From contig DTSI01000122.1 of the NCBI GenBank assembly GCA_012965425.1, forward strand, positions 1 through 53,462: DNA of 53,462 bases, written 5' to 3'. Shown here piece by piece: positions 1 to 9,750 of this stretch (the first letter of the stretch is position 1; each line of letters begins with the position of its first letter). Origin of the DNA: Methylococcaceae bacterium (lineage in GTDB: Bacteria; Pseudomonadota; Gammaproteobacteria; Methylococcales; Methylomonadaceae). Below the pieces are notes generated by a model, which saw only the letters and a list, made by a program, of their open reading frames with translations, was not told where the DNA came from and did not search any database. The translations under genes and the position numbers were made by a program.

Positions 1-1408
1 TGAAGAAAGCATCAGAGGCCATGGCTGAACCTGCGACGTCTAAGTTTTCATCAGCGGCTTTAATGCCGGCAATCCGTGCCGAATAAACACGACTCATTTG
101 CCCGGCTCCAACGCCAATCGTTTGTTGGTTTTTGGCGTAAACGATAGCATTGGATTTAACAAATTTAGCGACACTCCATGCAAAGATCATATCGTTAAGT
201 TCTTCTTGGGTTGGTTGTCGTTTGCTGACAACGGTAATGTCTTTGGCGGTGATTCGACCTATGTCATTATCCTGAACCAGTAGTCCGTTGGTTACACGTT
301 TGAAATCATAACTGGGGAGGCTTTCGAGTGGCCATGAGCCCGTTTCCATGACGCGAACATTAGGTTTTGTTTGCAGAACAGTGCGGGCGCCATTGTCAAT
401 AGACGGGGCGATAATGACCTCGACAAATTGTCGTTCGATAATTGTTTTTGCCGTGAGTTCATCCAAAGGTTGATTGAAAGCGATAATTCCGCCAAATGCG
501 GAAGTGGGGTCTGTCTGGTAAGCACGGTTGTAGCTTTCAAACAGACTGTCTGCGATGGCAACGCCGCAAGGGTTAGCGTGTTTGACAATAACGCAAGTGG
601 GTACGTTGGCAAAAGACTTAACACATTCCAGCGCGGCATCAGCATCGGCAATATTATTATAAGATAATGCTTTTCCTTGCAGTTGTCGGGCCGCGGCCAG
701 AGTCCCTGAGGCAGGGTTGGCTTCACAATAAAAAGCCGCCTTTTGGTGGGGGTTTTCACCGTAACGCATGATTTGTGATTGTTTAAATTGCAGATTTAGA
801 TTTTCAGGGAACGGATTGCCGTCTACGTTGTTTAAATAGCCTGCTATAGCACTGTCATAGTGGGCGGTATGTTCAAAGCTCTTACGGGCTAGTTTAAAGC
901 GGCTTTCCTGGGATAGTACCCCTTTATTTATGGTGAGTTCATCGACAGTGTTTTGATAGTCGGTTGGGTCTACGATAACCGAAATGCTGGCATGATTTTT
1001 AGCAGCAGCACGGATCATGGTGGGACCGCCAATATCTATATTCTCTATGGCTGTTTCAAAAGAACAATTAGGGTTTGCGACGGCTTGTTGAAAGGGGTAG
1101 AGGTTAACAACAACCATATCAATAGGGAGAATGCCATGTTCTGCCATAACCTTGTCATCGGTGCCGCGACGTCCTAATATGCCGCCATGAATCTTGGGGT
1201 GTAATGTTTTTACACGTCCGGACATCATTTCAGGAAAACCGGTATAGTCGGAAACTTCAATCACGGGAATACGGTGTTCGGTCAGTTGTTGGGCAGTGCC
1301 ACCGGTACTGAGTATTTCAATGCCAAGGTTATGTAGTTGGCGGGCAAAATCAATAATGCCGGTTTTATCAGATACGCTAATGAGCGCACGGCTTATTTTA
1401 AGGTCCAT
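1..1408 (-). CDS. purH: Bifunctional PurH (AICAR transformylase/IMP cyclohydrolase), 3' end cut by window
   Basis: Catalyses the last two steps of de novo IMP synthesis in the cytoplasm. The minus strand from the ATG at 1408 reads [18 protein letters not shown], the typical N-terminus of the IMP cyclohydrolase (MGS-like) domain, followed by STGGTA and [15 protein letters not shown] motifs. The last codons in the window read SDAFF, the conserved transformylase motif near the C-terminus. About 469 codons are present; the family is usually about 520, so roughly the last 50 residues lie outside. No stop or frameshift was noticed. It lies 31 bp downstream of fis on the same strand, an arrangement common in gammaproteobacteria. 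Confidence 0.95.
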   Translation of the reverse strand, partial: MDLKISRALISVSDKTGIIDFARQLHNLGIEILSTGGTAQQLTEHRIPVIEVSDYTGFPEMMSGRVKTLHPKIHGGILGRRGTDDKVMAEHGILPIDMVVVNLYPFQQAVANPNCSFETAIENIDIGGPTMIRAAAKNHASISVIVDPTDYQNTVDELTINKGVLSQESRFKLARKSFEHTAHYDSAIAGYLNNVDGNPFPENLNLQFKQSQIMRYGENPHQKAAFYCEANPASGTLAAARQLQGKALSYNNIADADAALECVKSFANVPTCVIVKHANPCGVAIADSLFESYNRAYQTDPTSAFGGIIAFNQPLDELTAKTIIERQFVEVIIAPSIDNGARTVLQTKPNVRVMETGSWPLESLPSYDFKRVTNGLLVQDNDIGRITAKDITVVSKRQPTQEELNDMIFAWSVAKFVKSNAIVYAKNQQTIGVGAGQMSRVYSARIAGIKAADENLDVAGSAMASDAFF

Positions 1409-1439
1409 AATGTCAGTGTTTAGTTCAGTTAAAGTCAGG

Positions 1440-1718
1440 TTAGGAAATTTTGTATTGGGCGATTTTTTTACGCAGTGTACTACGACTGATGCCGAGAATT
1501 TTAGCCGCTTTAGATTGATTGTAACCGGCTTGTTCTAAAGTAACCTCAAGCATTGGTTTTTCAACTTCTCGGATGACAATAGTGTAAAGTTCGTCATTCT
1601 CATGGTCACTTAGGTGTTCAAAATAGTCCATAACCGCTGTTCTGACATGCGTGGCTAAGGGTGTCGCATTGCAGCGTGTAACGTTTCTGGCCTCAGTATT
1701 TTTGCTTTGGTTAGTCAT
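1440..1718 (-). CDS. fis: DNA-binding protein Fis
   Basis: Nucleoid-associated DNA-bending protein and global regulator. The C-terminal helix-turn-helix is clear ([20 protein letters not shown]), preceded by the four-helix dimer core. I chose the ATG at 1718 (92 residues, MTNQSKN), one base after the dusB stop, because E. coli Fis is 98 residues and the dusB-fis order is conserved. An in-frame ATG at 1745 would overlap dusB. The ribosome binding site before 1718 is poor, so translational coupling to dusB is likely. Confidence 0.93.
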   Translation of the reverse strand: MTNQSKNTEARNVTRCNATPLATHVRTAVMDYFEHLSDHENDELYTIVIREVEKPMLEVTLEQAGYNQSKAAKILGISRSTLRKKIAQYKIS

Positions 1719-1719
1719 A

Positions 1720-2691
1720 TTAATCGCTAAATAATTCGAAAGCATTATTAACCCAATGCATTTGTTCTGTGGGAACGAGTGCTTGATTAATTTTATGCTT
1801 CAAGGTGTCAGGAATGAGCCCAATAGGGTTGAAGTACCAGTTAATATGTTTACGGGCTATTTGAACGCCCATATTATCACCATAAAAGAGGTAAAGTGCC
1901 TCTAGATGGCGCTGTAATGTGATTTGTTTTTCTACCAAAGGAACGGGAGGCAGAAGTTCGCCATGGATTAGGTAATGGTTTATTTCGGTAAAGATCCATG
2001 GCCGTCCCTGTGCTGCACGACCAATCATAATGGCATCGGCTTGGGTATAGTCTAATACTGCTTTTGCTTTTTGGACACTATTAATATCACCGTTGGCAAT
2101 AATAGGTATTCGGCTATGAGCTTTAATTTTTTTGATAGTGTCGTATTCAGCATTACCGGAAAATCGACAAGCACGGGTCCTGCCGTGGATGGTGAGGGCG
2201 GAAACACCTGCTTCTTCGGCAATTTTTGAAATTTTAAGCGCATTACGGTTTTCAGTATCCCAACCGGTTCTGATTTTTAAGGTAACCGGCAATTTAACTG
2301 CTTGAACAACGGCATCAAGAATCTTACCGACCAGTGCTTCGTCTCTTAGTAAGGCTGAACCTGCGGCCACGGCGCATACTTTTTTAGCAGGGCAACCCAT
2401 ATTGATATCAATGATTTGAGCGCCCTGGTCCGCATTGTAATGGGCTGCGTTTGCCATTTGCTTCGGGTTGGTTCCTAGAATTTGAACGACTCGCGGTTCT
2501 GTTTCACCGCTGTGGTTGCTTTTAAGCTGGGTGCGGTAATGGTTTCGTAGGTTGGGGTTGGACGAAACCATTTCAGAAACAGTCAGACCCGCGCCGAAAT
2601 TCTTACAGAGTTGCCTGAACGGTCGATCTGTTACACCCGCCATCGGGGCTAAAAAAAGATTGTTTTTTAATTTAATGGAACCGATTTGCAT
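1720..2691 (-). CDS. dusB: tRNA-dihydrouridine synthase B
   Basis: FMN-dependent reduction of uridine in the tRNA D-loop. The protein has the DusB N-terminus APMAGVTDRPFR, the MGCPAKKVC motif with the catalytic cysteine, the FMN-barrel motif IHGRTR, and IIANGDI near the FMN phosphate site. The start is placed at the internal ATG at 2691 (MQIGSIKL, 323 residues) rather than 2715 because the family begins at this point. First gene of the dusB-fis unit, as in E. coli. The 260 bp up to aroQ is a divergent intergenic region in which I did not identify a specific promoter. Confidence 0.95.
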   Translation of the reverse strand: MQIGSIKLKNNLFLAPMAGVTDRPFRQLCKNFGAGLTVSEMVSSNPNLRNHYRTQLKSNHSGETEPRVVQILGTNPKQMANAAHYNADQGAQIIDINMGCPAKKVCAVAAGSALLRDEALVGKILDAVVQAVKLPVTLKIRTGWDTENRNALKISKIAEEAGVSALTIHGRTRACRFSGNAEYDTIKKIKAHSRIPIIANGDINSVQKAKAVLDYTQADAIMIGRAAQGRPWIFTEINHYLIHGELLPPVPLVEKQITLQRHLEALYLFYGDNMGVQIARKHINWYFNPIGLIPDTLKHKINQALVPTEQMHWVNNAFELFSD

Positions 2692-2952
2692 AATGAAGCC
2701 TAAAGTTTCAGCCATAAATTATACTGTTAATCGATACTTATTAGTAGTGTATACGATAAAGCGCAGAAAAGATTATCGGTTTAAATTGGGTGAGGGTGAG
2801 ATCATTAAAGTCTCTAAAATACAGGAAAGTGCTATTACTTGGTTCTAAAAGACAATGATATGGACAATTGCGGCTAATTTAGGCAGAATGAACCAGCGGG
2901 CGCAGTTAGCTCTTAACTTACATGAATAATTGAGGGTGAAATAAGCGATTAA

Positions 2953-3396
2953 ATGGCAGCTATAACCGTAATTAATGGGCCTAATCTTAATCTTTTAGGT
3001 ACTCGAGAACCTGAATTATACGGTCACGCAACGCTTGCAAGTATTCAGAGAGACCTTGAAGTATTAGCTACAGAGTTGGGGCATGTGCTTAAGTTTCACC
3101 AAAGCAATGCGGAACATGAAATTATTGATTTAATTCATCAGGCGGGTTCTGGTGGTGTTGATATGTTTATTATTAACCCGGCTGCATTTACACATACCAG
3201 CGTGGCAATTCGTGATGCTGTTTTAGGTGTTAAAATTCCTTTTATAGAGGTTCATTTGTCAAATGTGTATGCTCGGGAAACCTTTAGGAAACACTCTTAT
3301 TTCTCAGATATAGCCGAGGGGGTTATCTCTGGGTTTGGCGAAAATGGCTATCATATGGCCTTAACGGCTGCTCATCAAATTTTACTCGCGAGATAA
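2953..3396 (+). CDS. aroQ: 3-dehydroquinate dehydratase, type II
   Basis: Third step of the shikimate pathway. The 147 residues match the small dodecameric type II family. The N-terminal motif [17 protein letters not shown] carries the catalytic Arg and Tyr of the lid, [11 protein letters not shown] carries substrate-binding residues, and EVHLSN includes the catalytic His region. It sits four bases before accB and is probably cotranscribed with accB and accC, a frequent arrangement in gammaproteobacteria. Confidence 0.96.
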   Translation: MAAITVINGPNLNLLGTREPELYGHATLASIQRDLEVLATELGHVLKFHQSNAEHEIIDLIHQAGSGGVDMFIINPAAFTHTSVAIRDAVLGVKIPFIEVHLSNVYARETFRKHSYFSDIAEGVISGFGENGYHMALTAAHQILLAR

Positions 3397-3400
3397 GGTA

Positions 3401-3838
3401 ATGGATATTAGAAAAATAAAAAAATTAATTGAAATAATTGAAGCATCCGATATTGCTGAATTCGAGATTACCGAAGGTGAGGAATCCATTCGCATCAGTC
3501 GCTATTCAGCCAATGCTGTGGTGCCAGCACCGGTTATGGCCGCTCCTATTGCGGCGCCAGCGGTGAGCGAGAGCCAGCAAAAGGCGGTTGTTGAGGAACA
3601 TGCAGGTCATATTGTGAAGTCACCGATGGTGGGTACTTTTTATGCGTCAGCTTCGCCGGGCTCAAAGATTTTTGTGAATGTAGGGCAGAGGGTTAGTGAA
3701 GGTGACACCCTGTGTATTATCGAAGCTATGAAGATTTTGAACCAAATCGAAGCGGAAACCAGTGGTACGGTTACCAAAATTTTGGTTGAAAATGCACAAG
3801 CTGTTGAATATGGGCAGCCACTTTTTGTGATTGAATAA
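3401..3838 (+). CDS. accB: Biotin carboxyl carrier protein of acetyl-CoA carboxylase
   Basis: Carries the carboxybiotin between AccC and AccAD in fatty acid synthesis. The N-terminal dimerisation segment ([13 protein letters not shown]) is followed by an Ala/Pro-rich linker (about residues 38-60) and the biotinyl domain. The biotinylation motif EAMKILNQ places the modified lysine at K111. Also present is the thumb-type segment [12 protein letters not shown] seen in AccB proteins. The full length of 145 residues is normal. It is followed by accC 40 bp downstream. Confidence 0.97.
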   Translation: MDIRKIKKLIEIIEASDIAEFEITEGEESIRISRYSANAVVPAPVMAAPIAAPAVSESQQKAVVEEHAGHIVKSPMVGTFYASASPGSKIFVNVGQRVSEGDTLCIIEAMKILNQIEAETSGTVTKILVENAQAVEYGQPLFVIE

Positions 3839-3878
3839 CACGCGTTCTTAATAACCGTATTTAAAAAGATAAAAAACA

Positions 3879-5219
3879 ATGTTTGATAAAATCGTTATTG
3901 CTAATCGGGGCGAAATTGCGCTGCGAATTTTACGTGCCTGTCGTGAGTTAGGCATTAAGGTGGTCGCTGTGTATTCTGAAGCAGACAGGAATTTAAAGCA
4001 TGTCCGGTTAGCCGACGAGTCTGTTTGTATCGGTCCTGCGCCCTCGAGTGAAAGTTATTTGAATATTCCTGCGCTGATTAGTGCAGCGGAGGTGACCGAT
4101 GCGGAAGCTATTCATCCGGGTTATGGTTTTTTATCTGAAAATGCTGCGTTTTCAGATAAAGTAACACAGAGTGGTTTTGTTTTTATCGGGCCTAATGGTG
4201 ATACGATTCGCCGCATGGGCGATAAGATTGAAGCTAAGCGTGCAATGCAAGCAGCTAATATTCCGTGCGTCCCTGGGAATGGTGACCCTTTAACGGACCA
4301 TTCTGAAACTAATTTAAAAATGGCGCGGGAGATCGGTTATCCCGTTATCATTAAAGCGGCAGGTGGCGGTGGCGGCCGAGGCATGCGTACGGTTCATACT
4401 GAAGCCTCGTTATTAAATGCTATTTTATTAACCAAAACTGAAGCAGGCACGGTGTTTGGTAATGATACGGTCTATATGGAAAAGTTTCTTGAAGACCCGC
4501 GGCATATTGAGTTTCAGATTTTAGCGGATATGCACGGTAATGCTATTCACCTCGGTGAGCGCGATTGTTCAATGCAGCGGCGCCATCAAAAAGTAGTAGA
4601 GGAAGCCCCAGCCCCCGGCATTACCGAAGAGCAACGTAAAATGATGGGAGAGCGTTGTGCTAATGCGTGTATTGAGATTGGTTACCATGGTGCCGGGACC
4701 TTTGAGTTTTTGTATGAGAGGGGCGAGTTCTTTTTTATTGAAATGAATACTCGTATTCAGGTTGAGCATCCGGTGACTGAAATGGTCACCGGTGTGGATC
4801 TTGTTAAAGAACAATTTCGCATTGCCGCGGGAGAACCGTTGTCGATTACCCAAGATGAGGTTAAATTAACGGGGCATGCCATTGAGTGCCGCCTCAATGC
4901 GGAAGACCCTAAAACATTTATCCCTTGCCCTGGTACTATCGATACGCTCCATTTTCCGGGCGGCCCGGGTATTCGTTGTGAAACCCATCTGTATAATGGT
5001 TATACGGTGCCGCCGCATTATGATTCAATGATTGGTAAATTGATTGCCCATGGTGAAGATCGGAAAAGTGCTATTTTCCGAATGCGGACGGCTTTGGAAG
5101 AAATGATTATCGGTGGGATTAAGACAAACATACCTTTGCAACGCGAAATATTAGCGGATAATGCCTTTGTTGTCGGTTCTCAAAACATTCACTATCTGGA
5201 AAAAAAGCTAGGAATGTAA
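3879..5219 (+). CDS. accC: Biotin carboxylase subunit of acetyl-CoA carboxylase
   Basis: ATP-dependent carboxylation of biotin on AccB. The 446 residues have the biotin carboxylase N-domain ([20 protein letters not shown]), the ATP-grasp glycine-rich loop ([12 protein letters not shown]), the metal-binding segment [16 protein letters not shown] with the catalytic Glu/Arg, and the C-terminal domain with [12 protein letters not shown]. Length and motifs are complete. Cotranscribed with accB. A 76-bp gap separates it from prmA. Confidence 0.97.
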   Translation: MFDKIVIANRGEIALRILRACRELGIKVVAVYSEADRNLKHVRLADESVCIGPAPSSESYLNIPALISAAEVTDAEAIHPGYGFLSENAAFSDKVTQSGFVFIGPNGDTIRRMGDKIEAKRAMQAANIPCVPGNGDPLTDHSETNLKMAREIGYPVIIKAAGGGGGRGMRTVHTEASLLNAILLTKTEAGTVFGNDTVYMEKFLEDPRHIEFQILADMHGNAIHLGERDCSMQRRHQKVVEEAPAPGITEEQRKMMGERCANACIEIGYHGAGTFEFLYERGEFFFIEMNTRIQVEHPVTEMVTGVDLVKEQFRIAAGEPLSITQDEVKLTGHAIECRLNAEDPKTFIPCPGTIDTLHFPGGPGIRCETHLYNGYTVPPHYDSMIGKLIAHGEDRKSAIFRMRTALEEMIIGGIKTNIPLQREILADNAFVVGSQNIHYLEKKLGM

Positions 5220-5295
5220 ATCAGTTAATTTTATTAACGGCAGTGGTTAGAATAATTTTCTTTCACACTACTCACTCTATGGCTAAGGCGTGCTC

Positions 5296-6174
5296 ATGAG
5301 TTGGAAACAGTTATCTGTTATCACGGATAAGCAACATGCCCCGGCGTTATCGGATCTTTTTAGTCAGTTTGGCGCAGTCTCGGTTACATACCTGGACGCG
5401 CTTGACGAGCCTATTTATGAACCCGAACCGGGGGAAACAAAGATCTGGGAACAAACGCGAGTGGTTGCGTTATTCGAGATGTCTGTTCATGCAGAGATTT
5501 TAGAACTTTTGGTGAGTCAACAATTTCCCGGGTTTTCATTACAAGACTGGCGACTGGATATTTTACAAGACCAAGTCTGGGAACGAACATGGATGGCGCA
5601 TTTTAAGCCGATGTTGTTTGGCGATAGGCTATGGGTCTGTCCCAGTGGCTCTGAACAAGCATCGCCCGAAACAGTTTGTATGACCTTAGACCCAGGGCTT
5701 GCCTTTGGAACGGGCACGCACGCTACCACGGCCTTATGTTTAGAGTGGCTGGCATGCTATGACTTAAAGGACAAGACTGTTCTTGATTATGGCTGTGGTT
5801 CAGGTATTTTAGCGATTGCGAGTGTGTTGCTGGGTGCTAATCATGTTTCTGCGGTGGATATTGATACACAAGCGATTACCGCAACGAAAAATAATGCCGC
5901 CAAAAATAATATTGCCTCGAAAATAGATTGTTATTTACCTGATGATTGCCCAGCACTTCAGGTTGATATTATTGTTGCCAATATTTTAGCTAATCCCTTG
6001 ATTGAAATGGTTCGGGCGATTTCCAAGTTATTGCGGCCTGGCGGACAGTTGGTGCTTTCCGGTATTTTAAGTGAGCAAGCTGATAGTATTATGGAGGCCT
6101 ATCGACCATTTTACCAATTACAAGAGCCCGCGTATCAGACTGGTTGGTGTCGTATTGCAGGAATCAAACTTTAG
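5296..6174 (+). CDS. prmA: Ribosomal protein L11 methyltransferase
   Basis: SAM-dependent trimethylation of ribosomal protein L11. An N-terminal substrate-recognition domain is followed by the class I methyltransferase core: FGTGTHATT, the SAM-binding motif VLDYGCGSGILAIA, and the NILANPL motif that replaces the usual NPPY in PrmA. An upstream GTG at 5290 is in frame, but the ATG at 5296 (MSWKQL, 292 residues) matches the family start. The gene ends 4 bp inside the convergent thioredoxin-like gene, so the two 3' ends overlap. Confidence 0.95.
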   Translation: MSWKQLSVITDKQHAPALSDLFSQFGAVSVTYLDALDEPIYEPEPGETKIWEQTRVVALFEMSVHAEILELLVSQQFPGFSLQDWRLDILQDQVWERTWMAHFKPMLFGDRLWVCPSGSEQASPETVCMTLDPGLAFGTGTHATTALCLEWLACYDLKDKTVLDYGCGSGILAIASVLLGANHVSAVDIDTQAITATKNNAAKNNIASKIDCYLPDDCPALQVDIIVANILANPLIEMVRAISKLLRPGGQLVLSGILSEQADSIMEAYRPFYQLQEPAYQTGWCRIAGIKL

Positions 6175-6689
6175 TCTGAATGAATCAATTCTTGTAATTC
6201 CAGTAAGGATATTTCACCGGCATGGGATTTTTGGATTATTCCATTTTCATTAACAAAAACAGTAAAAGGGACGGTGTTGATAGCATTGCCCATTTCCTTA
6301 GAGAGAACGATGCCATCATCACCGGCGATTAAGACGGGAAAGTTAACCGGGTAATCTTCTAGAAAAGCCTGAACGGATTGCTTGTCCTCAATAGCAATAC
6401 TGATAACCTGTACATTGTCGGTGGCTAATTTTTTCTGCAGTGCTATAAATGCAGGTATTTCTTTACGACACGGTGGGCACCAGGTTGCCCAGAAGTTGAT
6501 GACCCGTTTTTTTCCGGCCCAGTCAGCGAGTGAGCGTGGCGTATCCGATAAATCCGGTAAGACTATTTTTGCTAGTGGGTGCGGTATCTTAGACGGTGCT
6601 GAAGGAAAAAATTGTTGGCTTAAAAGACCCAGTGAAAGAGCTGCAATAGCAATACTCATGAAGGTCATACGGGATTTGAACAGGGACAT
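6171..6689 (-). CDS. TlpA-like thiol:disulfide oxidoreductase
   Basis: Membrane-anchored periplasmic thioredoxin of the TlpA/ResA group. Residues 11-31 form a signal anchor. The redox motif WCPPC lies in NFWATWCPPCRKEIPAF, and the cis-proline loop is seen at NTVPFTVFV. The length of 172 residues is normal. It directly follows dsbD (dsbD stops at 6690, this starts at 6689), so DsbD is its probable electron donor. The substrate could be cytochrome c haem-site cysteines or a metal-centre assembly; the sequence does not decide this. Confidence 0.88.
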   Translation of the reverse strand: MSLFKSRMTFMSIAIAALSLGLLSQQFFPSAPSKIPHPLAKIVLPDLSDTPRSLADWAGKKRVINFWATWCPPCRKEIPAFIALQKKLATDNVQVISIAIEDKQSVQAFLEDYPVNFPVLIAGDDGIVLSKEMGNAINTVPFTVFVNENGIIQKSHAGEISLLELQELIHSD

Positions 6690-8474
6690 TTATCGGGCTT
6701 GTTTTACGTGGCTTAAGAAATCATCGGCTGCTTTGTAACCGATTAGACGTAAATGTTCTTGTTCCTTTTTGCCGGAATCAAAAAATAAGATGGCAGGGGG
6801 GCCAATTAGATTGAAGTGCTTCAATAAAACATGGTCATCTGCAGTCATAGCAGTCACATCCGCTTGTAACAACATAAACGGAGAGAGTTCTTGTTGTACC
6901 GCGTTATTCGAGAAGGTATAGGCTTCCATTTCTTTACAGGAAATACACCAGTCAGCATAGAAATCTAACATCACCCACTGTTGCTGTTGCTGTGCCTGAG
7001 ATAGCTTTTGGTTCAGATCGTCTAGAGAAGTGATGCGCTCAAATTTAAGGGAATGCTCGGACGCTTTTGTCGTTTGACTAAAATGGTTCAAGGGTTGTAA
7101 AGGATTAGTACTGCCTGTTGCAATACCGATGATCAGAATAATACCGTAAACCAGCATGATTAAACCAATCCCTTTCCACAGTTTTTTCCAGCCGTTACTG
7201 GGTTGCGGTAGTGGCTCAATTGCATTCATGTAAATGGCTGGAATAATCAGTAGAGAAGCCCAGAGTGCCATCATGAGAGAAGCAGGGAGGATACGGTCGA
7301 GCATCCAGGCGGCAACGGCGAGCATAACAACCCCGAATATGGCTTTAGTGGTGTTTAACCATGCCCCTGTTTTGGGTAATAAAGAGCCTGCTGACGCGCC
7401 AATGGCAAGTAGCGGCATTCCCATGCCCAGTCCCATTAAGAAGAGTGCTGATCCGCCGAGTAGAGCGTCACCGGTTTGACCAATATAAATCAAAGCGCCG
7501 GCCAGTGGTGCAGCAACGCAGGGACCGACAACCAGTGCAGATAATGCGCCCATAATGGCGGCGCTTATAATGCCCTTGTTTTTTTGTTGATTACTGGCGT
7601 TATACAGGCGGTTTTGTAATGACTGTGGTAATTCAAGGTTATAAAAGCCAAACATGGATAATGACAAGAGAATGAAAAGGCCACTAAACGAGGCGATAAT
7701 CCAGGGTTGTTGTAATTCAGCTTGCAGGTTGCTGCCAAATAATGCGGCTAAAATACCAAATGCGGTATAAGCAACCGCGCCGGCTATGACATAACTTAAC
7801 GATAATATAAAGCCCCTCCAAGCTGTGACGGGGCCTTTTTGCCCGACAATGATACCCGAAAGAATAGGGATCATTGGAAAAATGCAGGGGGTAAAGGCTA
7901 ACAGGAGTCCAAAGCCAAAAAAGCTTGCTAAAATTAACCCATAACTTTTTTCACTTAAGTTCTGAGCAATTTGATCTTGTTCGGAATAGTTGTTTGTTTT
8001 TGGTGCAATCGGTGTTTGGGCAGCGCTTGGTTTAATGTGGCTGGGTTCTATAACAATGGTTTTGCTCATGGGTGGATAGCAAACACCGACCTCAGCACAA
8101 CCTTGAAAGCCTGCTTTTAATTCAAAAGGGACAGGAGGGTCTATCGAGTGCTCAACAGGGATGGAGAAACTGAGGGCATTATGAAATATTTCAACCGCAC
8201 CAAAAGCCTCATCTAGCTTTGGTGTGCCATGCGGAAGGCTGTAAGGACCCAATGTAACGTTTTTTGTATTAGCTGTGGTAAGGGTTACTTTTTCTCGATA
8301 GAGGTAGTAACCCTCGGCAATTTGCCAATGAACTTCGATCGTTTTGTTGTCTAATGACTGCGCGTAAAATTTGAATGCTTGCTCAGGCGGAAGTAGGTCG
8401 TTATTGGTGAGCGCATAGGTTTGTTGGCATCCTAAGATGATGAGGATAACCCCCCAAAACTTTATGAAAGGCAT
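6690..8474 (-). CDS. dsbD: Thiol:disulfide interchange protein DsbD
   Basis: Transfers electrons from cytoplasmic thioredoxin across the inner membrane to periplasmic thiols. Three parts are visible: an N-terminal periplasmic domain after a signal peptide (residues 1-21), with the cysteine pair in GCAEVGVCYPP; a central domain of about eight membrane helices with cysteines in FTPCIFPM and VVGPCVAAP; and a C-terminal thioredoxin domain with DWCISCKEME. The length of 594 is typical. Its 5' end overlaps the 3' end of cutA by 13 bp, and the TlpA-like gene follows immediately, so the three form one operon. Confidence 0.96.
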   Translation of the reverse strand: MPFIKFWGVILIILGCQQTYALTNNDLLPPEQAFKFYAQSLDNKTIEVHWQIAEGYYLYREKVTLTTANTKNVTLGPYSLPHGTPKLDEAFGAVEIFHNALSFSIPVEHSIDPPVPFELKAGFQGCAEVGVCYPPMSKTIVIEPSHIKPSAAQTPIAPKTNNYSEQDQIAQNLSEKSYGLILASFFGFGLLLAFTPCIFPMIPILSGIIVGQKGPVTAWRGFILSLSYVIAGAVAYTAFGILAALFGSNLQAELQQPWIIASFSGLFILLSLSMFGFYNLELPQSLQNRLYNASNQQKNKGIISAAIMGALSALVVGPCVAAPLAGALIYIGQTGDALLGGSALFLMGLGMGMPLLAIGASAGSLLPKTGAWLNTTKAIFGVVMLAVAAWMLDRILPASLMMALWASLLIIPAIYMNAIEPLPQPSNGWKKLWKGIGLIMLVYGIILIIGIATGSTNPLQPLNHFSQTTKASEHSLKFERITSLDDLNQKLSQAQQQQQWVMLDFYADWCISCKEMEAYTFSNNAVQQELSPFMLLQADVTAMTADDHVLLKHFNLIGPPAILFFDSGKKEQEHLRLIGYKAADDFLSHVKQAR

Positions 8475-8782
8475 GAGCGAATCCAGTTAAGATAATCAGT
8501 TTGGCCGTGTTGTACTGGCGTGGCAATTATTTCGGGTACATCGTAGGGGTGGTTAGTTAGAATGATACGCTCAATCTCCGGGTAATGTGTTTGGTCAGTT
8601 TTAAGTAATAATAAGTGTTCTTGGTCAGTAATAACTTTGCCTTGCCAGCGGTAAATAGATGTGATGTTGGGTACAATATTGGCGCAAGCGGCAAGTTCGT
8701 TTTCAATGACAGTAATAGCTAGTTTTTCCGCGACCTCTTTGGTGGGACAAGTGCAATAGATGATAAGAAAATTGGAGGCCAT
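8462..8782 (-). CDS. cutA: CutA1 divalent-cation tolerance protein
   Basis: Small trimeric cytoplasmic protein of the CutA1 family, linked in E. coli to copper and divalent metal tolerance; its biochemical role is uncertain. The sequence has the family motifs YCTCPTKEVAEKLA, AACANIVPNITSIYRWQGK and HPYDVPEIIATP. I start it at the internal ATG at 8782 (MASNFLI, 106 residues) because the upstream ATG at 8803 adds non-family residues. It overlaps dsbD by 13 bp, the same pairing seen in E. coli. Confidence 0.93.
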   Translation of the reverse strand: MASNFLIIYCTCPTKEVAEKLAITVIENELAACANIVPNITSIYRWQGKVITDQEHLLLLKTDQTHYPEIERIILTNHPYDVPEIIATPVQHGQTDYLNWIRSCLS

Positions 8783-8885
8783 CGGTCGTCCACATAAAAA
8801 CATTTAACTGTATATTATAAGGTGTTAGTGTGTATGAGAATAAAGAATTTTTTAGTATTATTTAATGATAAGTGAGATAAGAGTC

Positions 8886-9341
8886 ATGAACCCTTTGAGA
8901 ATCATGTTGTTAATATTTTTAATAGTCCCGTTTCTGGAAATCTATTTATTACTGAAAATGGGTGGGTTAATTGGGGTGTTCCCCACCGTGCTATTGGTCG
9001 TTTTTACGGCTGTTTTGGGTGCGTGGATGTTACGTCAACAAGGCTTTGAAACATGGCAACGTTTTCAACAAGGGATGGCAAAGGGAAAAGTTCCCGCAAT
9101 GGAAATGTTAGAAGGTCCGGTTTTGCTTGTAGGGGGAGCTTTCCTGTTAACGCCGGGTTTTTTTACGGATATCATCGGTTTTACTTGTTTGGTACCGTTT
9201 ACCCGTAAAAAATTAGTGACTTATTTGATCGAGCGGCAGTTAGTGGTCATGGCCGGTGGCGGTCCGTTTCAACCGCAAGCGAACGCTCGGTCAAAAGATG
9301 AGAATATCATTGAGGGGGAATACAAGAAAGGCGATGAGTAA
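8886..9341 (+). CDS. fxsA: FxsA family membrane protein
   Basis: Inner-membrane protein whose overexpression in E. coli suppresses F exclusion of phage T7. The N-terminal half carries hydrophobic segments with the family motif VPFLEIYLLLKMGG. A second hydrophobic stretch with LTPGFFTDIIG follows, then a hydrophilic cytoplasmic tail. The start is set at the ATG at 8886 (MNPLRIML, 151 residues); an upstream in-frame ATG at 8865 is less likely. It is divergent from cutA, and a strong terminator follows directly. Confidence 0.92.
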   Translation: MNPLRIMLLIFLIVPFLEIYLLLKMGGLIGVFPTVLLVVFTAVLGAWMLRQQGFETWQRFQQGMAKGKVPAMEMLEGPVLLVGGAFLLTPGFFTDIIGFTCLVPFTRKKLVTYLIERQLVVMAGGGPFQPQANARSKDENIIEGEYKKGDE

Positions 9342-9401
9342 AAAAAGGTAATCAGGGCGATATTCAAACATGCAGTGAATAGCGACCTGATTACCTTTTT
9401 T
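9341..9401. terminator. Bidirectional rho-independent terminator
   Basis: Long inverted repeat: AAAAAAGGTAATCAGG at 9341 pairs with CCTGATTACCTTTTTT ending at 9401. It has A and T tracts on both sides, so it can serve both fxsA (+) and the convergent DUF2892 gene (-). The stop codon of fxsA touches the left arm. Confidence 0.9.
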
Positions 9402-9417
9402 AAGGGAGTGCGAAACT

Positions 9418-9639
9418 TTAGGTGTTTGAATCCGTAGAATTTCTGCCTAAAGCGGAATAAGCAGGACACCAGCCGTTATAACCGGTAGCAATTAATGCGA
9501 GTGCTAACAGTAATAAAAAAATACTAGCGGTTATTACTGAAACAAGGAAGAGTGTGCCACCGCTGATAAGGCGTATTTTTTTCTCTTTTTCGCCAATATT
9601 CATTTCGGGTTTGATCAATTGCTTATAGTCAAAGTTCAT
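9418..9639 (-). CDS. DUF2892 small inner-membrane protein
   Basis: The 73-residue protein has the DUF2892 layout: an N-terminal segment (NIGEKEKKIRLISG), one or two closely spaced membrane helices (about residues 25-52) and the ending GWCPAYSALG with a conserved cysteine. Relatives are found alone or fused to rhodanese domains, as in YgaP. The start could be Met1 or Met13. Its function is unknown; the rhodanese link in other genomes hints at sulfur handling, but nothing in this neighbourhood supports that. Confidence 0.8.
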   Translation of the reverse strand: MNFDYKQLIKPEMNIGEKEKKIRLISGGTLFLVSVITASIFLLLLALALIATGYNGWCPAYSALGRNSTDSNT

Positions 9640-9750
9640 AATTAGATTACCTCGCTGTTATCGTGTTTGGCCTGATGTTTTTGTTAGAATACGCTGAATT
9701 ATCATAAAAATATACTGTCACGCAGATTTGCATAGGAAAAAATACGTTTA

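Noticed and set aside
292-759. 155-codon minus-strand frame and a 98-codon plus frame in the same region
   Set aside because: They overlap purH in other frames and show no family motifs; the purH frame runs through without stops.
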